Below are positions 34,161 through 42,171 of a stretch of 50,197 bases of DNA, in pieces. The notes below the pieces were generated by a model. That model saw only the letters and a program-made list of their open reading frames with translations. It did not search any database and was not told the DNA's origin. Numbering within the stretch: position 1 is the first letter of the stretch; each line of letters begins with the position of its first letter. The translations under genes and the position numbers were made by a program. The stretch comes from Azospirillum sp. TSO35-2. GTDB taxonomy: Bacteria; Pseudomonadota; Alphaproteobacteria; Azospirillales; Azospirillaceae. The stretch is taken from assembly GCF_003116095.1 (NCBI RefSeq), contig NZ_LGRA01000021.1, positions 2,035,832-2,086,028 on the forward strand, read 5' to 3'.

Positions 34161-36083
34161 CTAGAAACCGAACATATGGTCGAGGCTGAAGGCGCTGTCA
34201 CCCGCAAGGCAGCCATGGTAGCCGAACAGGCGGCAGGTGGTGTCGCGGATCAGCACATAGGCGTGCTCGCCCGCCGCCATTCGTTCCGCTTCCGAAAACA
34301 TCTCGTGATAGCGCCAGAACCGTGAGCCGCCGCAGGGGATCGCCAGCCGCTTGCGCGCCAGTTCGACGCCATCGCGGCGCATCAGGATCAGGCTGGTGTC
34401 CGAGGTGGCATGCCAGGGCGTCGAGGCTGGGTAGACCAGATGGCAGAGCGTGTCCCACGGGTCGGTGCCCAGCCGCAGGAACAGCCGGGTCGACAGGCCG
34501 GGCGGGCGGCCGTGGTAGCTCTGCGGCTCGTCGCGGTAGACCATCGCCATGTTGAACAGGTGGCTGCCGAAGCTGGTCTCCGCCACATGGCCGTTGTTCA
34601 CGTCCTCGTAACGAACCAGCGCGTGCAGCCAGCCGTCGGCAATCGTTCCGGCTTCGAAATCATAGACCAGCTCGACATGGCCCCAGCCATCGACCATCGT
34701 CTTGCCGGCGGCTTTGTCGGCGACCAGCCCGCTGACGTCCAGCGCGACGCTGTCGGACCGCTTGAGGTTGCCGAAGCGGTGTTCGGCCAGCGCGACGCCG
34801 TTGCGGTCGTAGACCACCGCCTTCACCGGCAGCTCGGTCTGCGCCGTGCTCATCGGCGTCGGCAGCAGGGTGGTGCGCCAGCGGCCCATCGGCAGCAGCG
34901 GCGCCGGCAGGATGTGGCCCTTGCCGATGGCGTGCCCGGTCAGGACCGGCAGCTTGGGGTCCGGCTTCAGGTCGGTGCGCTCGACGTTGGCGTGGGCCAT
35001 GCGGCGACGGCCACCGGCGGCGGCGATCTCGTAGCGCGGGCGGACGAAATGCTTGCCGGCCTGCACCTCGAACTGCGCCGGCCAGCGCGCTTCCGGGAAC
35101 AGGCTGGCGATGTCGAGTTCGACGGTGGCGAAGGCCGGGATGGACTGGTCGAGCGTGCGGACCTCGTCCGAGCCCATCAGGTTCAGCCCGACCGCGCCGG
35201 CGGGGATCGGCGTCGGGTGGCTGTTCTGGATCCACAACGACACCCGCTCGCCCTCGCGCGGGGCGGGCAGTCCGGCGTAGCGGTCGGCCGGCCAGGCGTT
35301 GGCGTCGTGGGTGCAGGACAGCACCGTCTGGTCGTCGCCGTAGGTGTCGAGCGCGTATTTCACCACGTCGTGCCCAGCGGCGCCGATGACGTGCAGGAAC
35401 AGCGAGCCGCAGAAGGGGCCGAGCCCCATCCGCGCGCGGATCTGGCGGCTGTCGATCACCACCGTGCCGTCGATCGGCGGCATCGGCTCGGTCCAGTCGG
35501 CGATCGGCCGGCCCTCGCGGTCGAACAGGCAGGCCCACAGCCGGGTGCCCTTGGCGCCGTAGCGCGGCCAGTAGTTGGCCGACACGACGCGGGTGTGGTG
35601 CCCGTCCTCGTCGCGGAACCAGGCGAAGTTGGTCGCCCAGTTGAACTTCGACAGGTAATGGCCGGGATCGTTCAGCATGTCTTCCGGCACGCGCATGGCG
35701 TCCAGCGAGACGACGCCGGCCTTCTCCGGGATCAGGTGGGCGATGTGGCCTTCCAAGCGCTGCGAATCGAAGGCGACGATGAAGACGGTGCGGGCGCCGC
35801 TGGCCGGCAGGTCGGTCACCGGGCGGGCGGCGTGGCCGAACACCTCCGTCCCGATCTGCTCGACATTCTGCACATAGACCCCGCAGACCGGGATCGACGA
35901 CAGGTCGTAGAACTCCGCCAGCCCCGACAGCAGGCCCAGCGGGTCATAAACCGCGACCGGTCCGAAGGAGGCCAGCCGCGCGATCAGGATCGCCGCCTTG
36001 GGCGCCGCCAACGGGTGGCCCACCGCCTTGAAGAAGCTGGAGCCGCCGGTGACGTTGGAGAAGGTTTCGATCCGAAGAGGCAT
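34161..36083 (-). CDS. 640-residue orphan protein, function unknown
   Basis: A large protein without a recognised family. It begins MPLRIETFSNVTGGSSFFKA and has no signal peptide or TM segment. The first part (about 25-130) with AAILIARLASFGPVAVYDP and a Rossmann-like alternation resembles a nucleotide- or sugar-binding fold only weakly. The rest is rich in beta-prone and aromatic segments (GHHTRVVSANYWPRYGAKGT, RFWRYHEMFSEAERMAAGEH) and ends DHMFGF. It lies between trxB and the PadR gene (leftward). Codon use is normal, so it is a real chromosomal gene. No function is proposed. Confidence 0.8.
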   Translation of the reverse strand: MPLRIETFSNVTGGSSFFKAVGHPLAAPKAAILIARLASFGPVAVYDPLGLLSGLAEFYDLSSIPVCGVYVQNVEQIGTEVFGHAARPVTDLPASGARTVFIVAFDSQRLEGHIAHLIPEKAGVVSLDAMRVPEDMLNDPGHYLSKFNWATNFAWFRDEDGHHTRVVSANYWPRYGAKGTRLWACLFDREGRPIADWTEPMPPIDGTVVIDSRQIRARMGLGPFCGSLFLHVIGAAGHDVVKYALDTYGDDQTVLSCTHDANAWPADRYAGLPAPREGERVSLWIQNSHPTPIPAGAVGLNLMGSDEVRTLDQSIPAFATVELDIASLFPEARWPAQFEVQAGKHFVRPRYEIAAAGGRRRMAHANVERTDLKPDPKLPVLTGHAIGKGHILPAPLLPMGRWRTTLLPTPMSTAQTELPVKAVVYDRNGVALAEHRFGNLKRSDSVALDVSGLVADKAAGKTMVDGWGHVELVYDFEAGTIADGWLHALVRYEDVNNGHVAETSFGSHLFNMAMVYRDEPQSYHGRPPGLSTRLFLRLGTDPWDTLCHLVYPASTPWHATSDTSLILMRRDGVELARKRLAIPCGGSRFWRYHEMFSEAERMAAGEHAYVLIRDTTCRLFGYHGCLAGDSAFSLDHMFGF

Positions 36084-36230
36084 GGGGGCACACACGCGCG
36101 AAAGCAAAGCCAGGGCGTCGGTTATAGCCCCTTCGGTCGGGCGCGCGACAGTGATTTGTCCGGGGCCGGGCCTGCGGGCGCCGGAGGGCGTCGTCGGCCG
36201 CCGGCGAATTTCCCTCTTGTCGAAGAGTGT

Positions 36231-36265
36231 GTTTCGATATATCTGTTGTTTCGTTATATCGAAAC
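36231..36265. promoter_or_regulatory. Operator of the PadR gene
   Basis: GTTTCGATATA (36231-36241) and TATATCGAAAC (36255-36265) are perfect inverted 11-mers with a 13-nt spacer that itself contains GTTTCGT, a partial third half-site. It ends 19 bp before the PadR start and is AT-rich in a GC-rich genome. Strong candidate for PadR autoregulation. Confidence 0.85.
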
Positions 36266-36284
36266 TGCATCAAGAGAGGGTTTC

Positions 36285-36911
36285 ATGCTTCGGCATATGT
36301 TCCACGCCTGCGGGCGTCGTTTTTCCCGTCCCGATTTCGACGACGAGGTTCCCGAGCAGGGCCACGGCCGTGGCCGCCACCGCGGCGGCCGCGACGGCTG
36401 GGGTGACCGCGGCGGCCCTGGCGGTCCCGGTGGCCGGGGCGGACGCGGCGAGCGCCGTGTCTTCGACCACGGCGACCTGCGCCTCGTCCTGCTGTGGCTG
36501 ATCGAGGAGAAGCCTCATTCCGGCTACGATCTGATCAAGGCGATCGAAGGGCTGGTCGGCGGCGCCTACAGCCCCAGCCCCGGCGTCGTCTACCCGACGC
36601 TGACCCTGCTGGAAGAGCAGGGCCACATCCGCATGGCCTCGGCCGAGGGCAACCGGAAGCTCTACGAAATCACGCCGGAGGGGGCCGAGGCGCTGAAGGC
36701 CAGCGCGGCGACCATCGCGGCGATCCGCGAGCGCATCGCCCACGCCCACGCCCGCCAGACCCGCGGGTCGTCGCCGCAGATCGTCCGTGCGGTGGAGAAC
36801 TTCAAGCTGGCGCTGCGGCTGCGGCTGTCGCAGGGCGACCTGACGCCCGACCAGACCCAGGCCATCGCCGACGCCATCGACGCCGCCGCCCGCGCCGTCG
36901 AGCGCTCGTGA
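36285..36911 (+). CDS. PadR-family regulator, YqjI-like
   Basis: A 208-residue regulator. The first 60 residues are rich in Gly, Arg, His and Asp (HMFHACGRRF, GHGRGRHRGGRDGWGDRGG), like the metal-binding tail of E. coli YqjI. The PadR winged helix follows: FDHGDLRLVLLWLIEEKPHSG, VGGAYSPSPGVVYPTLTLLE, NRKLYEITPEGAEAL. YqjI controls a ferric reductase in response to nickel and iron. GAGAGGG precedes ATG 36285. The DUF2218 gene 33 bp downstream is a usual partner of siderophore or iron genes, so metal control is likely. Confidence 0.88.
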   Translation: MLRHMFHACGRRFSRPDFDDEVPEQGHGRGRHRGGRDGWGDRGGPGGPGGRGGRGERRVFDHGDLRLVLLWLIEEKPHSGYDLIKAIEGLVGGAYSPSPGVVYPTLTLLEEQGHIRMASAEGNRKLYEITPEGAEALKASAATIAAIRERIAHAHARQTRGSSPQIVRAVENFKLALRLRLSQGDLTPDQTQAIADAIDAAARAVERS

Positions 36912-36944
36912 TTGCTTTTATCGACCAGGAAGGAGACCGGCAGC

Positions 36945-37238
36945 ATGGCCGCATCGACCACGCGCATCGCGACGCCGAATGGGCGCCGCTACATGACCCA
37001 GCTGTGCAAGCACTGGGCCCACAAGTTCGAGGTGACCTATGACGAGAACCAGGGCGTCATCCCCTTCGCGCCCGACCGGCGCTGCCAACTGGCCGCCGAT
37101 GAGGGCGGCCTGGGCATCACGGTGGAGGTGGAGGAGGCCGACCAATTGGAACGCATGCAGGGGGTGGTGATCGACCACCTGAAGCGCTTCGCCTTCCGCG
37201 AGGAGCTGGGGGAGGCGGTCTGGACGGCGGTGGGGTGA
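36945..37238 (+). CDS. DUF2218 domain protein
   Basis: A 97-residue protein. RYMTQLCKHWAHKFEVTYDE is the start of DUF2218, followed by GVIPFAPDRRCQLAAD, GITVEVEEADQLERMQGVVI and DHLKRFAFREEL. DUF2218 proteins often sit beside siderophore-interacting proteins or YqjI regulators. AGGAAGGAGA lies 8 nt before the ATG. Likely in one operon with the PadR gene. Confidence 0.9.
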   Translation: MAASTTRIATPNGRRYMTQLCKHWAHKFEVTYDENQGVIPFAPDRRCQLAADEGGLGITVEVEEADQLERMQGVVIDHLKRFAFREELGEAVWTAVG

Positions 37239-37278
37239 GGGCGGCCAAGGCCGGCCCCCATTCGCCGCCCCCCGTTCT

Positions 37279-37911
37279 TCAATAGCCCTTCGACTCGCCG
37301 CCGAAGACGCCCTTGGCCCAGGCGCCGATGCGGTGGCGCCACTGTTCGTGCCAGATGTAGACGCCGCCCTTGACCCAGTTCATCTGGATCGCCCGGCGCT
37401 GGCCTTCGAAGGGATAGTGGCCGTGCCAGGAGGTGTCGCTGCGGCGGAAGCACATCAGGGTGCCTTCCTCCGGCGGAACCTCGGCGGCGTAATCCTCCAG
37501 GTTCTGCGACCGCAGGATGCGCAGGCGGCCGCCCGTCGCCTCCCAGGGCGGGTTCATGTAGATCAGGACGGTGATGACCTTGCTGGCCGAATCCGGGTGG
37601 ATCTTGCCGTCGGTCGCCCGGCACATGCCGCGGGCGGTGAACATGGTCGGGTAGCGCGACAGGTCGACGCCGAACTTCTCGGAAAAGGCCTTGCAGACCT
37701 CCGGCCCCTTCAACTCCTCGATCATCGCGTCGAAGCTCGGCCCCTGCGGGAAGACGCCGAGCGGGATGGAGCCGGGCTTGTCGACCTTCGGATAATCGCG
37801 GTGCAGCGCCTCCAGATGCTCCTTCTTCACGAAGCCGGGGACGCACAGGAAATCGTACGGATCGTGCTGCAGGGGGGTGGCGCGGAACTTGTCCAGATCA
37901 AGCATGGACAT
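37279..37911 (-). CDS. 2OG-Fe(II) oxygenase family protein
   Basis: A 210-residue dioxygenase-like protein of the prolyl-4-hydroxylase type fold. The metal triad is visible as H-x-D in KIHPDSASK and the distal His in SWHGHYPF; Arg in RRAIQMNWV would bind 2-oxoglutarate. The start is MSMLDLDKF (37911), with GGAG 9 nt upstream; ATG 37905 is an alternative. It stands directly upstream, in genome order, of a second oxygenase (79 bp), and both precede an ELM1-type gene. Substrate unknown; cell-surface glycan or protein hydroxylation is only a guess. Confidence 0.85.
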   Translation of the reverse strand: MSMLDLDKFRATPLQHDPYDFLCVPGFVKKEHLEALHRDYPKVDKPGSIPLGVFPQGPSFDAMIEELKGPEVCKAFSEKFGVDLSRYPTMFTARGMCRATDGKIHPDSASKVITVLIYMNPPWEATGGRLRILRSQNLEDYAAEVPPEEGTLMCFRRSDTSWHGHYPFEGQRRAIQMNWVKGGVYIWHEQWRHRIGAWAKGVFGGESKGY

Positions 37912-37989
37912 GGATGAAGACTCCAGAGGGGGCGCCGTCCGTCCGTCCGTCGGGGGGCCGGTCGGCGCCACTTAATCACGCCCGCCGAT

Positions 37990-38685
37990 TTACGCAAGAG
38001 GCTGGTCGGGGAAACACAGCTCGTGGCGGGCCCGCCATTCCGGACCGACGTAGTTGACGATGATCGACTTGCGCACCCCGTCGATCGGGCGCTTTTCAAA
38101 GCCGTGCCACGTGTTGGTGCCGGGAATGAAGATCAGCCCCTCGTTGAAGGCGTAGGGCGCGCGGGCGACGACGGTCTTCGTCTCGTCCAACACGTCGGTG
38201 CCCCAGCCGGCGCAGTTCGGTCCCTTCGACAGGTAGATCAGCATCGTGAATTTCTTGACGCCGATGTCGGTGTGCGGCTCCAGCCAGAAGCCATCGGTGT
38301 CCTGGCAATATTCGATGCGCAAATTGGTGCCGGACAGGTCGACGTCGCAGGTCTTCTGGATCGCGTCGGTGACGCGGCGGCTCTGGAAGGCCTGGGCGAC
38401 CGTCTCGCACACCGGGTAGTGCGCCCGGTTCTCCGCGCCGAAATAGGTGCGCGACGCGTTGTTGGTCTCGCGCTTGCCGTAGGTGTCGGACACCCGCGGC
38501 GCCCCCCAGGGCAGGGTGGCGATGGCGTCGGCGGCCTCGTCCGGCAGGGCCTCGGACAGGAGCCAGTGGTTGTACGGTGTGTCGAACCGCCGGCTGTGCT
38601 CCAGACAGCGCAGGAAGCGGTCGGCAACGGCGTCGGGGCCGGGCAGGGTGGCGGTGGTGGCTGGTGCAGTCATGGCCGTGGTCAT
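37990..38685 (-). CDS. 2OG-Fe(II) oxygenase family protein (second copy)
   Basis: A 231-residue dioxygenase. H-x-D is in EPHTDIGVKKFTMLIYLS, the distal His in TNTWHGFEKRPI and the 2OG-binding Arg in VRKSIIVNYV. It shares only the core with the 37279-37911 protein, so the two are distant paralogues rather than a recent duplication. Both lie on the minus strand with ELM1 upstream. Start at 38685 (MTTAMTAPAT) or at the Met four codons later. Confidence 0.87.
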   Translation of the reverse strand: MTTAMTAPATTATLPGPDAVADRFLRCLEHSRRFDTPYNHWLLSEALPDEAADAIATLPWGAPRVSDTYGKRETNNASRTYFGAENRAHYPVCETVAQAFQSRRVTDAIQKTCDVDLSGTNLRIEYCQDTDGFWLEPHTDIGVKKFTMLIYLSKGPNCAGWGTDVLDETKTVVARAPYAFNEGLIFIPGTNTWHGFEKRPIDGVRKSIIVNYVGPEWRARHELCFPDQPLA

Positions 38686-38827
38686 GGCGGTGATGATCCG
38701 GATCGGGAAGGACCAGCCGGCGGGCGGCCCGGTTTGCTCCGCTTATGGCACGGGCCGGGCCGCAACTCCGCCGCAAACTGGTCTTACCAGGGGGGTGCGC
38801 GGATTGGTCGCGCACCGGTCCCGGCTG

Positions 38828-39805
38828 TTACGTCAGGCCGTGCCGTTTCCGGTGCGCCGGCAGCCGCCGCAGCACCTCGTCGGCCACCTCCCGCGTGTCG
38901 TTCAGCAGCGGGTGCTGCCACTGGTCGAGCGAGCCGTCGAAGCGGCGGGTGATGCCGTCCTGGTACAGCCCGTCGTGGAAGGCGCGGAACTTGGGCGACC
39001 CGCCGTCCAGCTCGATCACGTAGGTCGGCTTGCCGGTGGAGCAGGCCTCCGACGTCATCGACACGCTGTCGCAGGTCACCACCACCGCGTCGGCCAGACC
39101 AAGATAGCCGAAATACGGATTCTCGCCGGTGCCGTCCCACACCTCGGCCGGCAGGCCGGACAGGCGGGCGCGCAGGATCGCCTCGTTGTCGGCGCCGGTG
39201 CGGCGCGACGGCGTCACCATCAGCCCGGCGCCGTGCGTGCGCGTCAGGTTGGCCAACTGCTCGGCGACGTCGCCCATGATGGTCGGGGTCAGGCGGTAGA
39301 CGCCGTTGTCGCCGCCGATCAGCACGGCGATGCGGGGGTGCGGCAGATGGGCCAGCCGCGGGGCGAAACGCTCCGCCGCCGCGGCCAGGATGGCCGGCGT
39401 CACCCGATGCAGCGCACCGCGCGTCACCAGCACGTTGTCGCCGCGCAGCTTGTCGTGGCGCGGCACCACCACCAGGTCGAAATGCCGTGGGCTGAGCGCC
39501 GGATCCTGGATCTGGACGGTGAAGGTCCGGCCACGCGACTGCTGGCGCACCGCCAGCGACACGGCGATGCTCTGCCGCCCGGTGCCGATCAGGATGTCGG
39601 GCCAGGGCGGGGCGACGGGATCGCCCTTCGGCCCGGCGGCGAAGCGGTTGCCGATGCGGAAATAGGGGGTCAGCTGGCGCCAGGGCGTGCGCAGGGCGAC
39701 GCGCTTGATCACCGGCGTCAGGCCCAGCGCCTCCGCCAGGCCGATGCATTGGTTTTCCATGCCCGGCTTGCCATCGGACACCACCCAGCAGGTCAGGGAT
39801 TGCAT
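38828..39805 (-). CDS. ELM1/DUF1022 family putative nucleoside-diphosphate-sugar epimerase-like protein
   Basis: A 325-residue protein of the mitochondrial fission ELM1 family, found in alphaproteobacteria and plant mitochondria. It starts MQSLTCWVVSDGKPGMENQC, the typical family N-terminus (SDGKPGH/MxNQ), and includes RVALRTPWRQLTPYFRIGN, IGTGRQSI and VIGGDNGVYRL, and the DSVSMTSEACSTGKPTYVIE end. The fold is GT-B-like, and the molecular role in bacteria is unknown (glycosyltransferase-like). It is divergent from the Lrp gene. Confidence 0.9.
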   Translation of the reverse strand: MQSLTCWVVSDGKPGMENQCIGLAEALGLTPVIKRVALRTPWRQLTPYFRIGNRFAAGPKGDPVAPPWPDILIGTGRQSIAVSLAVRQQSRGRTFTVQIQDPALSPRHFDLVVVPRHDKLRGDNVLVTRGALHRVTPAILAAAAERFAPRLAHLPHPRIAVLIGGDNGVYRLTPTIMGDVAEQLANLTRTHGAGLMVTPSRRTGADNEAILRARLSGLPAEVWDGTGENPYFGYLGLADAVVVTCDSVSMTSEACSTGKPTYVIELDGGSPKFRAFHDGLYQDGITRRFDGSLDQWQHPLLNDTREVADEVLRRLPAHRKRHGLT

Positions 39806-39954
39806 GAGCGCTCGGTTTGTTGGGGCTGCGAAGCGGGCGACGGAAAGAGGGAGATCCGGGTTGCTCGCCCTTGTAAGGGTTTCGGTCTTGGCGTAGACAC
39901 CATGCCCGTGTAATATCCTTTCTTCAAATCACCCCCGGAGCGACCGAGTAAACC

Positions 39955-40515
39955 ATGCGGCGGGTCAAACTCGACCGAATTGACCGGCGTATTCTGCGCG
40001 ATCTGCAGAACGACGGTCGGATGACCAATGTGGAGCTTGCCCGGCGTGCCGGCATCTCCGCTCCGCCCTGCCTGCGCCGCGTCCGCGCGCTGGAGGAGGC
40101 GGGATTCATCCGCGGCTATCACGCCGACGTCAACCCCGATGCGCTGGGGTTCGGCGTCACCGTGTTCGCCCAGGTCGGCCTCAGCAGCCAGGCCGAAGCG
40201 GACCTAAAGAAATTCGAGGAGCTCGTCAACAGCTGGCCGCTGGTGCGTGAGTGCAACATGCTGGCCGGCGAATATGATTTCGTCCTGAAGATCGTGGCCG
40301 AGGACTGGGACGATTATCAGCGCTTCCTGACGACCAAGCTGACGGCGGCGCCCAACGTCGCCCATGTGAAGTCGGCGCTGTCGATCCGCACCTCCAAGCA
40401 CACCCCCGGCGTTCCGATCGACGTCGACTCGCCCGACATCCCGGAAGGGACCGAGGACGAGGACGACGAGGAGTTCGTCGAGGACGAGACGCCCGCCCGC
40501 GCCACCCGGCGCTGA
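39955..40515 (+). CDS. Lrp/AsnC-family transcriptional regulator
   Basis: A 186-residue regulator. The HTH is RIDRRILRDLQNDGRMTNVE and AGISAPPCLRRVRALEEAG; the RAM effector domain includes VFAQVGLSSQAEADLKKFE and MLAGEYDFVLKIVAEDWDDY. An extra, very acidic tail of about 30 residues (EDEDDEEFVEDE) is unusual for the family. ATG 39955 opens the domain directly. A GC hairpin (40525-40549) follows the stop. Confidence 0.95.
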   Translation: MRRVKLDRIDRRILRDLQNDGRMTNVELARRAGISAPPCLRRVRALEEAGFIRGYHADVNPDALGFGVTVFAQVGLSSQAEADLKKFEELVNSWPLVRECNMLAGEYDFVLKIVAEDWDDYQRFLTTKLTAAPNVAHVKSALSIRTSKHTPGVPIDVDSPDIPEGTEDEDDEEFVEDETPARATRR

Positions 40516-40524
40516 GCAGGGCCG

Positions 40525-40549
40525 GGCGCCCCCGGAGGTTGGGGGCGCC
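40525..40549 (+). terminator. Terminator-like hairpin after the Lrp gene
   Basis: GGCGCCCCC (40525-40533) pairs perfectly with GGGGGCGCC (40541-40549) around a 7-nt loop, 9 bp after the stop. It has no T-run. Confidence 0.6.
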
Positions 40550-40905
40550 TCGATGGGACGATGCGGCGAGCGCCCGAGCCTCCTGCCTGAGGACAAGGGA
40601 CCGCCGCAGCCCCCGACGCAACCCGATGGACCGTCCCGATGAGGGGCAGCCTGGGCCAGAGCCAACAAGACGCCTCGGAGTCGGGGTGCCGGTTGGCGCG
40701 GGTCGTCGGCCGTCCCGCCGATGTTTCGCCGGAACTTCGCCGGACCATGGCCCTGACGCCGCGTGGGGGTGCATCGCTGCGCCGAATTGGCGGCCCCATG
40801 CGAACAAAAAAGGGCAGGCGATGGTCTTCCGCGCCGCCGGGAGCTAATATTGCAACCGCGAGCGCCGCCGTGGTGGCCGGCGCCGGGTGTCGGGGACGCT
40901 CCAGA
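40550..40905. other. Intergenic leader before the hydrolase gene
   Basis: No convincing protein. The segment 40555-40637 can fold into nested stems: GGGACG/CGTCCC outermost (40555-40560 with 40632-40637), TGCGGCG/CGCCGCA (40562-40568 with 40602-40608) and CCTC/GAGG (40579-40582 with 40589-40592). An in-frame extension of the hydrolase to 40639 lacks family character and is not used. The rest contains no clear signal. Confidence 0.4.
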
Positions 40906-41838
40906 ATGAAGGCTTACGCCTGCGGTCGCGCGGCTGTGTTGAGTGCGGCGCTGTGTGCCAGCGTTGTGGGAATGGGTGTCGTGGGGCTGGCCCTGCCGAT
41001 CGGGACCGCCCAGGCCGCCGTCGGCGTCCATGCCGAGGAAATCGTGCGTTTTCCCTCCACCGACGGGGACCTGACCGGCGGTGCGCCGACGACGCTGACC
41101 GGGCGGTTGCTGCGCCCGGCCGGCAATGGCCCTCACCCGGCGGTTGTGTTGCTGCACGGCTGCGGCGGCCTCTACGCCCGCAGCGGCAGAGTGTCGCAGC
41201 GCCACATCTGGTGGGCGACCACGCTCCAGCAGCAGGGCTACGAGGTGCTGATGGTCGACAGCTTCGGCCCCCGCAACGTGACCGAGGTCTGCACCGTCCC
41301 GCTGAAGGAGCGCAACGTCCGCGCCGCGATGGAGCGCAAGCGCGACGCCTGGGCGGCGCTGGCCTTCCTGCGCAAGCGGCCGGAGGTGGACCATGACCGC
41401 ATCGGCCTGATCGGCTGGTCGCAGGGGGCGAGCACCGTGCTGGCCGCCTTTGGGGCCGGCGACAACGGTCCGGCCGGGACGGAGGATGGCGGCTTCCGCG
41501 CCGCGGTGGCCTTCTACCCCGGCTGCAAGGCGCCGCTGAGCGAGGAGGGATGGCAGCCGGACGGTCCGCTGCTGATGCTGATCGGCGGCAAGGACGACTG
41601 GACGCCGGCGCAGCCCTGCATCGACCTGGCCGCGCGCGACGGGACGAAGGAGCGGACCGACCTCGTGGTCTATCCCGACGCCTACCATGGATTCGACGCG
41701 CCCGATGCCCCGTTGCGCAAACGTCAGGATCTGGCGACCGCTCCCAGCGGGACCGCCCATGTCGGCACCAACGAGGACGCCCGCGCCGACGCGATCCAGC
41801 GGGTGATGACGTTCTTCAAGGAAAAGCTGCGGGGATGA
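40906..41838 (+). CDS. Secreted dienelactone-hydrolase-like alpha/beta hydrolase
   Basis: A 310-residue protein with a Sec signal peptide (GRAAVLSAALCASVVGMGVV, cleavage after AQA near residue 38). The hydrolase part has the oxyanion segment VLLHGCGGLY, the nucleophile elbow GWSQGAS with Ser (dienelactone hydrolase proper uses Cys), an Asp in LMLIGGKDDWTP and the His in DAYHGFD. It is probably a periplasmic esterase of the DLH family. A frame open further upstream is not used because ATG 40906 gives the signal peptide. Confidence 0.88.
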   Translation: MKAYACGRAAVLSAALCASVVGMGVVGLALPIGTAQAAVGVHAEEIVRFPSTDGDLTGGAPTTLTGRLLRPAGNGPHPAVVLLHGCGGLYARSGRVSQRHIWWATTLQQQGYEVLMVDSFGPRNVTEVCTVPLKERNVRAAMERKRDAWAALAFLRKRPEVDHDRIGLIGWSQGASTVLAAFGAGDNGPAGTEDGGFRAAVAFYPGCKAPLSEEGWQPDGPLLMLIGGKDDWTPAQPCIDLAARDGTKERTDLVVYPDAYHGFDAPDAPLRKRQDLATAPSGTAHVGTNEDARADAIQRVMTFFKEKLRG

Positions 41839-41901
41839 TGCGCGCTGGGGTTTGATGCGTAGATGGTGCGGCGACTTGCGCGTCACCGCCGCCCTGTTCC
41901 G

Positions 41902-41931
41902 GCGCCCCGCGACTCTGGGGCGCTTTTTTTT
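41902..41931 (+). terminator. Rho-independent terminator after the hydrolase gene
   Basis: GCGCCCC (41902-41908) pairs with GGGGCGC (41917-41923) and is followed by eight T residues. Confidence 0.9.
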
Positions 41932-42171
41932 GTTTAATGAGACGTTGTTCTGGTAGCTGAACCATTTCCCAGATTGCAAAAATCTTTTTGCGATTTGGGA
42001 GCCAAACGGCCAAACGAGGGTCGCGCGGTGACCAATTCTGGTCAACATTTGGCGCATTTCTTGGACTCTGCGACATTTTGCCGTACGGCCCCGTCCTTGC
42101 ACTGACCGGATCAGAGACCGCGTGTGCGCGATGCGCCATGCCGACCAAGAAACGATCAGGAGAACAGGACC
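41932..42171. promoter_or_regulatory. AT-richer control region of the chemoreceptor gene
   Basis: Contains a long palindrome-like hairpin at 41967-42000 (about 16-bp stem including GCAAAAA/TTTTTGC, two-base loop) and a second perfect inverted repeat TGACCA-ATTC-TGGTCA at 42029-42044. The region is clearly AT-richer than its neighbours. The proteins that bind are unknown; no gene is seen. Confidence 0.5.

Noticed and set aside
40639..40905. N-terminal extension of the hydrolase
   Set aside because: Residues lack hydrolase features and would bury the clear signal peptide that begins at 40906.
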